Positions 51,501 to 54,500 of a stretch of DNA of 64,000 nt are shown piece by piece. The DNA is from Acanthaster planci (taxonomy: Eukaryota; Echinodermata; Asteroidea; Valvatida; Acanthasteridae). The notes under the pieces were generated by a model that was not told where the DNA came from, did no database searches, and saw only the letters and a list, made by a program, of their open reading frames with translations. The stretch covers positions 559,398 to 623,397 of the forward strand of contig NW_019091632.1 in NCBI RefSeq assembly GCF_001949145.1, read 5' to 3'. The stretch's first letter is position 1. Each line of letters begins with the position of its first letter. Both the position numbers and the translations under genes were made by a program.

Positions 51501-54500
51501 GTATGATTTACTTTGAAATTTGAAAAAAAAAAAAGCCAATTATGTCTCACACAAGAAATGCATGAAAAAAAATGTGTTAACTTGTATTAATTTTAAGTTG
51601 AAATAAAAAGTATATTGACCAATCACACATGTACAAGAAATGGTAGATGAATCTTGAACACATATGTAGGCATGTAATCCATAACCAGAGACACAGGAAA
51701 TCTTGCACATGCCGCTAAGTTAACCAAAACACAAATTGTTTCATTTCCTGTACTCCACCTTCAATTAGTATGCACAAAGTTGATGACGGAATTCAATAAT
51801 CTTAATGAGTGATACATACGTACAGAATAGGCACATTATTTATCTGACTTCACATCTTTGTTAGAGGCAACTTTACACCTTACACTAGCGGTAGTGTAAA
51901 GAATCAATCATTCACAGCCTAGAAAAGTCCCTTGTTCTGCAAAAATATGTCCTGTTGAGCTGTAAATCACCAAATATTGTGGACAATATCTACACAAGCA
52001 CAACGTGATGCTGCTTGCCATGTTAGCTACTATGAGCATTTTTGAAACGAGTGGATTCGGCGTAGACTTCGGTTTCGCTGGTTCCACTCGTTTCAAAAAC
52101 GCTCTATGCTATCTACATGTACCTGAAGTGTAGCTCCAACACTTCAGACATATGTCTGAAGTACAAAGTACTGAAAGGAGTGAAATGTTACCCTGACTTC
52201 CCCTGTTAAAGTCCAATGGTATAGTGCCTTGATGCTCTGTCTCGGCCATACAGCCTTTAGCCCACACTGAAGCTGTGGGCTTGGACTGAAGGCTTGTAGA
52301 TATAAGCTTCAGGCACAGCTTTGGCCTTGATGAGGATCAGGACCTTGGGATTTTCTTATTGCACTAGTTAATTTTGCACTATTGAGAAAATAGTACATTA
52401 ATAAAGTTTAATTGCACTAACTCATGCCACGCTACTTCAGGGTCAGCCTAACCATCTGGCTAAAATACCAGCTGTAATGTGCAGAGATATTGAATACAGA
52501 AATGAAATGTAATTTTTAACCAGGAAATGTACTGCAAATGAATGAGGTATGCAAGTGTGTTGGTTCATATGCACTAACTCTCGTGCTAATGCCTTTTACA
52601 CACTTTACATTTTTACACACATAACGGATTCACGTCAGTACTCTAGAGTGTAAAGCTTGCAAAAAGGAGCTTTTAAATCATAGTGTTGGGTGAATCCTTG
52701 AAGAAGCCGGTAATTGATTCCGAACTTTAAATCAGATTCCAGAATCCATTTTTTGAGGAATCTAATCCAGGAGATTTATTCCTTTTACAAGTTTCCCCAA
52801 AACAAATGTCATTTACTTGCAAAAGTTTTACAAACATAGGCAGAATGCTTCATCAACAGATTACAAGAAGTACATGTCCTATCAAAACTACAGATCTGAA
52901 ACTTTGAAGTCCTGCACAATAAAGTTTATGGTGGCACATATGTGCATCTATTTTTCTTAATTGTTTCATGTAGGGTTTTAAAACTCACAGTCATACTTGC
53001 CAATGACATAAAATGTGAAGGGGGCTACATACATGTCAATGGATGATTATTTTCCTCTAATTTGGAACTACAATTATATAAATACATTGTATTTCCCATT
53101 TCAAAAGCATTAAAGTTAGATAATCAATTAGTCACATTCTATTATGTGGCTTAACTTCTTGATGAATTTCAATGTGCGATTAATGGACCACACTGCACAT
53201 ATCTAACCTGCAACAATAGACACCATATTCCATCTCTTTGGTTGCAGTGAAAAATTGGAATGATAGCCTCATGTCAGTAGAAAAAGGAATTTAATGGTTG
53301 TTGCTGGGTTCCTTTTACCCAAATTGTGGGTTCAGCAAAGATCTCCCCAGTACATGTAGCACAAGGCCTCAGAAAGCTACTTGATGCAAGGGATCTCATT
53401 GGTTTGACGGTGAGTTGGTTCACATTAACAGAACCTACTTTCATTATAAGAAAGGAGTCAGCCACATCACCTGTATTGGCACATCACTAGATTACATGCA
53501 GAAATGAAAACGGATAATTGAAATTTGTTGTCCAACAACACAGTCCCATGGATCAGCAGATGCTTTGCATGCACACTGGTTTGCGCTCATCATGACACGG
53601 AACATGCACAACCAATTTTCATCTAAATGTGTACAAGCCTATAGGTGCACTCTGGCCACAGCATTCAAGTGTTTGCCCAAAATCTCTCTCTGTGCCACCA
53701 ATTAGAGCATACTCATGCACAGAGTCCATACACTTAAAACTAGCCTAAGGTGTATCCAAATCAAACCAGCTATGGCCAGGAGCAAGGCATCTGTCTGTGA
53801 GAAGTGGCCATAGCCACAAGTCAGAAACTTCCAAGGGCACACATATTATTGTGAAAAAAGCTTAATCAAATCCTCTCAAAGTGTTGCTGACAGCTTATAA
53901 ATGGAAAATGGAAAGTTTAGTGTTGTTAACAAATGGAAAGTAGCAAAAATAAACAGCTTGGAATATCTGTATTCCATTGTGTTTCTCTCTTTATTTACAA
54001 GTGTATGCCTCCCTGGAAAGCACATAGGCTAATAAGCGCAATATCCAAGCAAAAATGCTAGGTCAAATCTAATAAGATCATAGCCTTATATGACCGCCCT
54101 CACTACACCATAAAAAGTGATCTATCAGGATTTGGGTACACGTGTACGTAGAATAGTGATATGACATGAATTGTAGGTAGTGTGGTGGATAAGCATGGTG
54201 TCCGTAATACATGTACCTTGGTTGGGTTAAGACCAATACAGGACAAGGAATCCATTGATGGAATTGCCTGCCAACCCACCCCACATCCTCCCCTCTCCCT
54301 GTCACTACACAGTCCCAACCCTCGGCCTATCAATGAAGCAAGCTTACCACCTAGTGCGAGCCTGTCTTCCTCGCGCTGCTTCTTCAGCTTCCGTATCTCG
54401 TAGTCTCTCTCGCTGAGCAGTTTGTACAACCTCCCCGATTCATCCTTGAGCTCCTGATTCAGGAGGGGAAACAGGGTCAAACATGTTATATTAAATACAA

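Larger units (their letters stand above)
5544..54347 (-). other. Giant CCDC13 intron (48.8 kb) hosting the GPCR array
   Basis: The donor is GTAAGC at 54342-54347 and the acceptor is ...TCAAAG ending at 5544. It is the only phase-1 intron of those seen. It contains at least four intact and several broken receptor genes, all on the opposite strand, plus most of the window's transposons. The inference is that the receptor cluster and transposons expanded after the first receptor landed in the intron. Confidence 0.88.
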
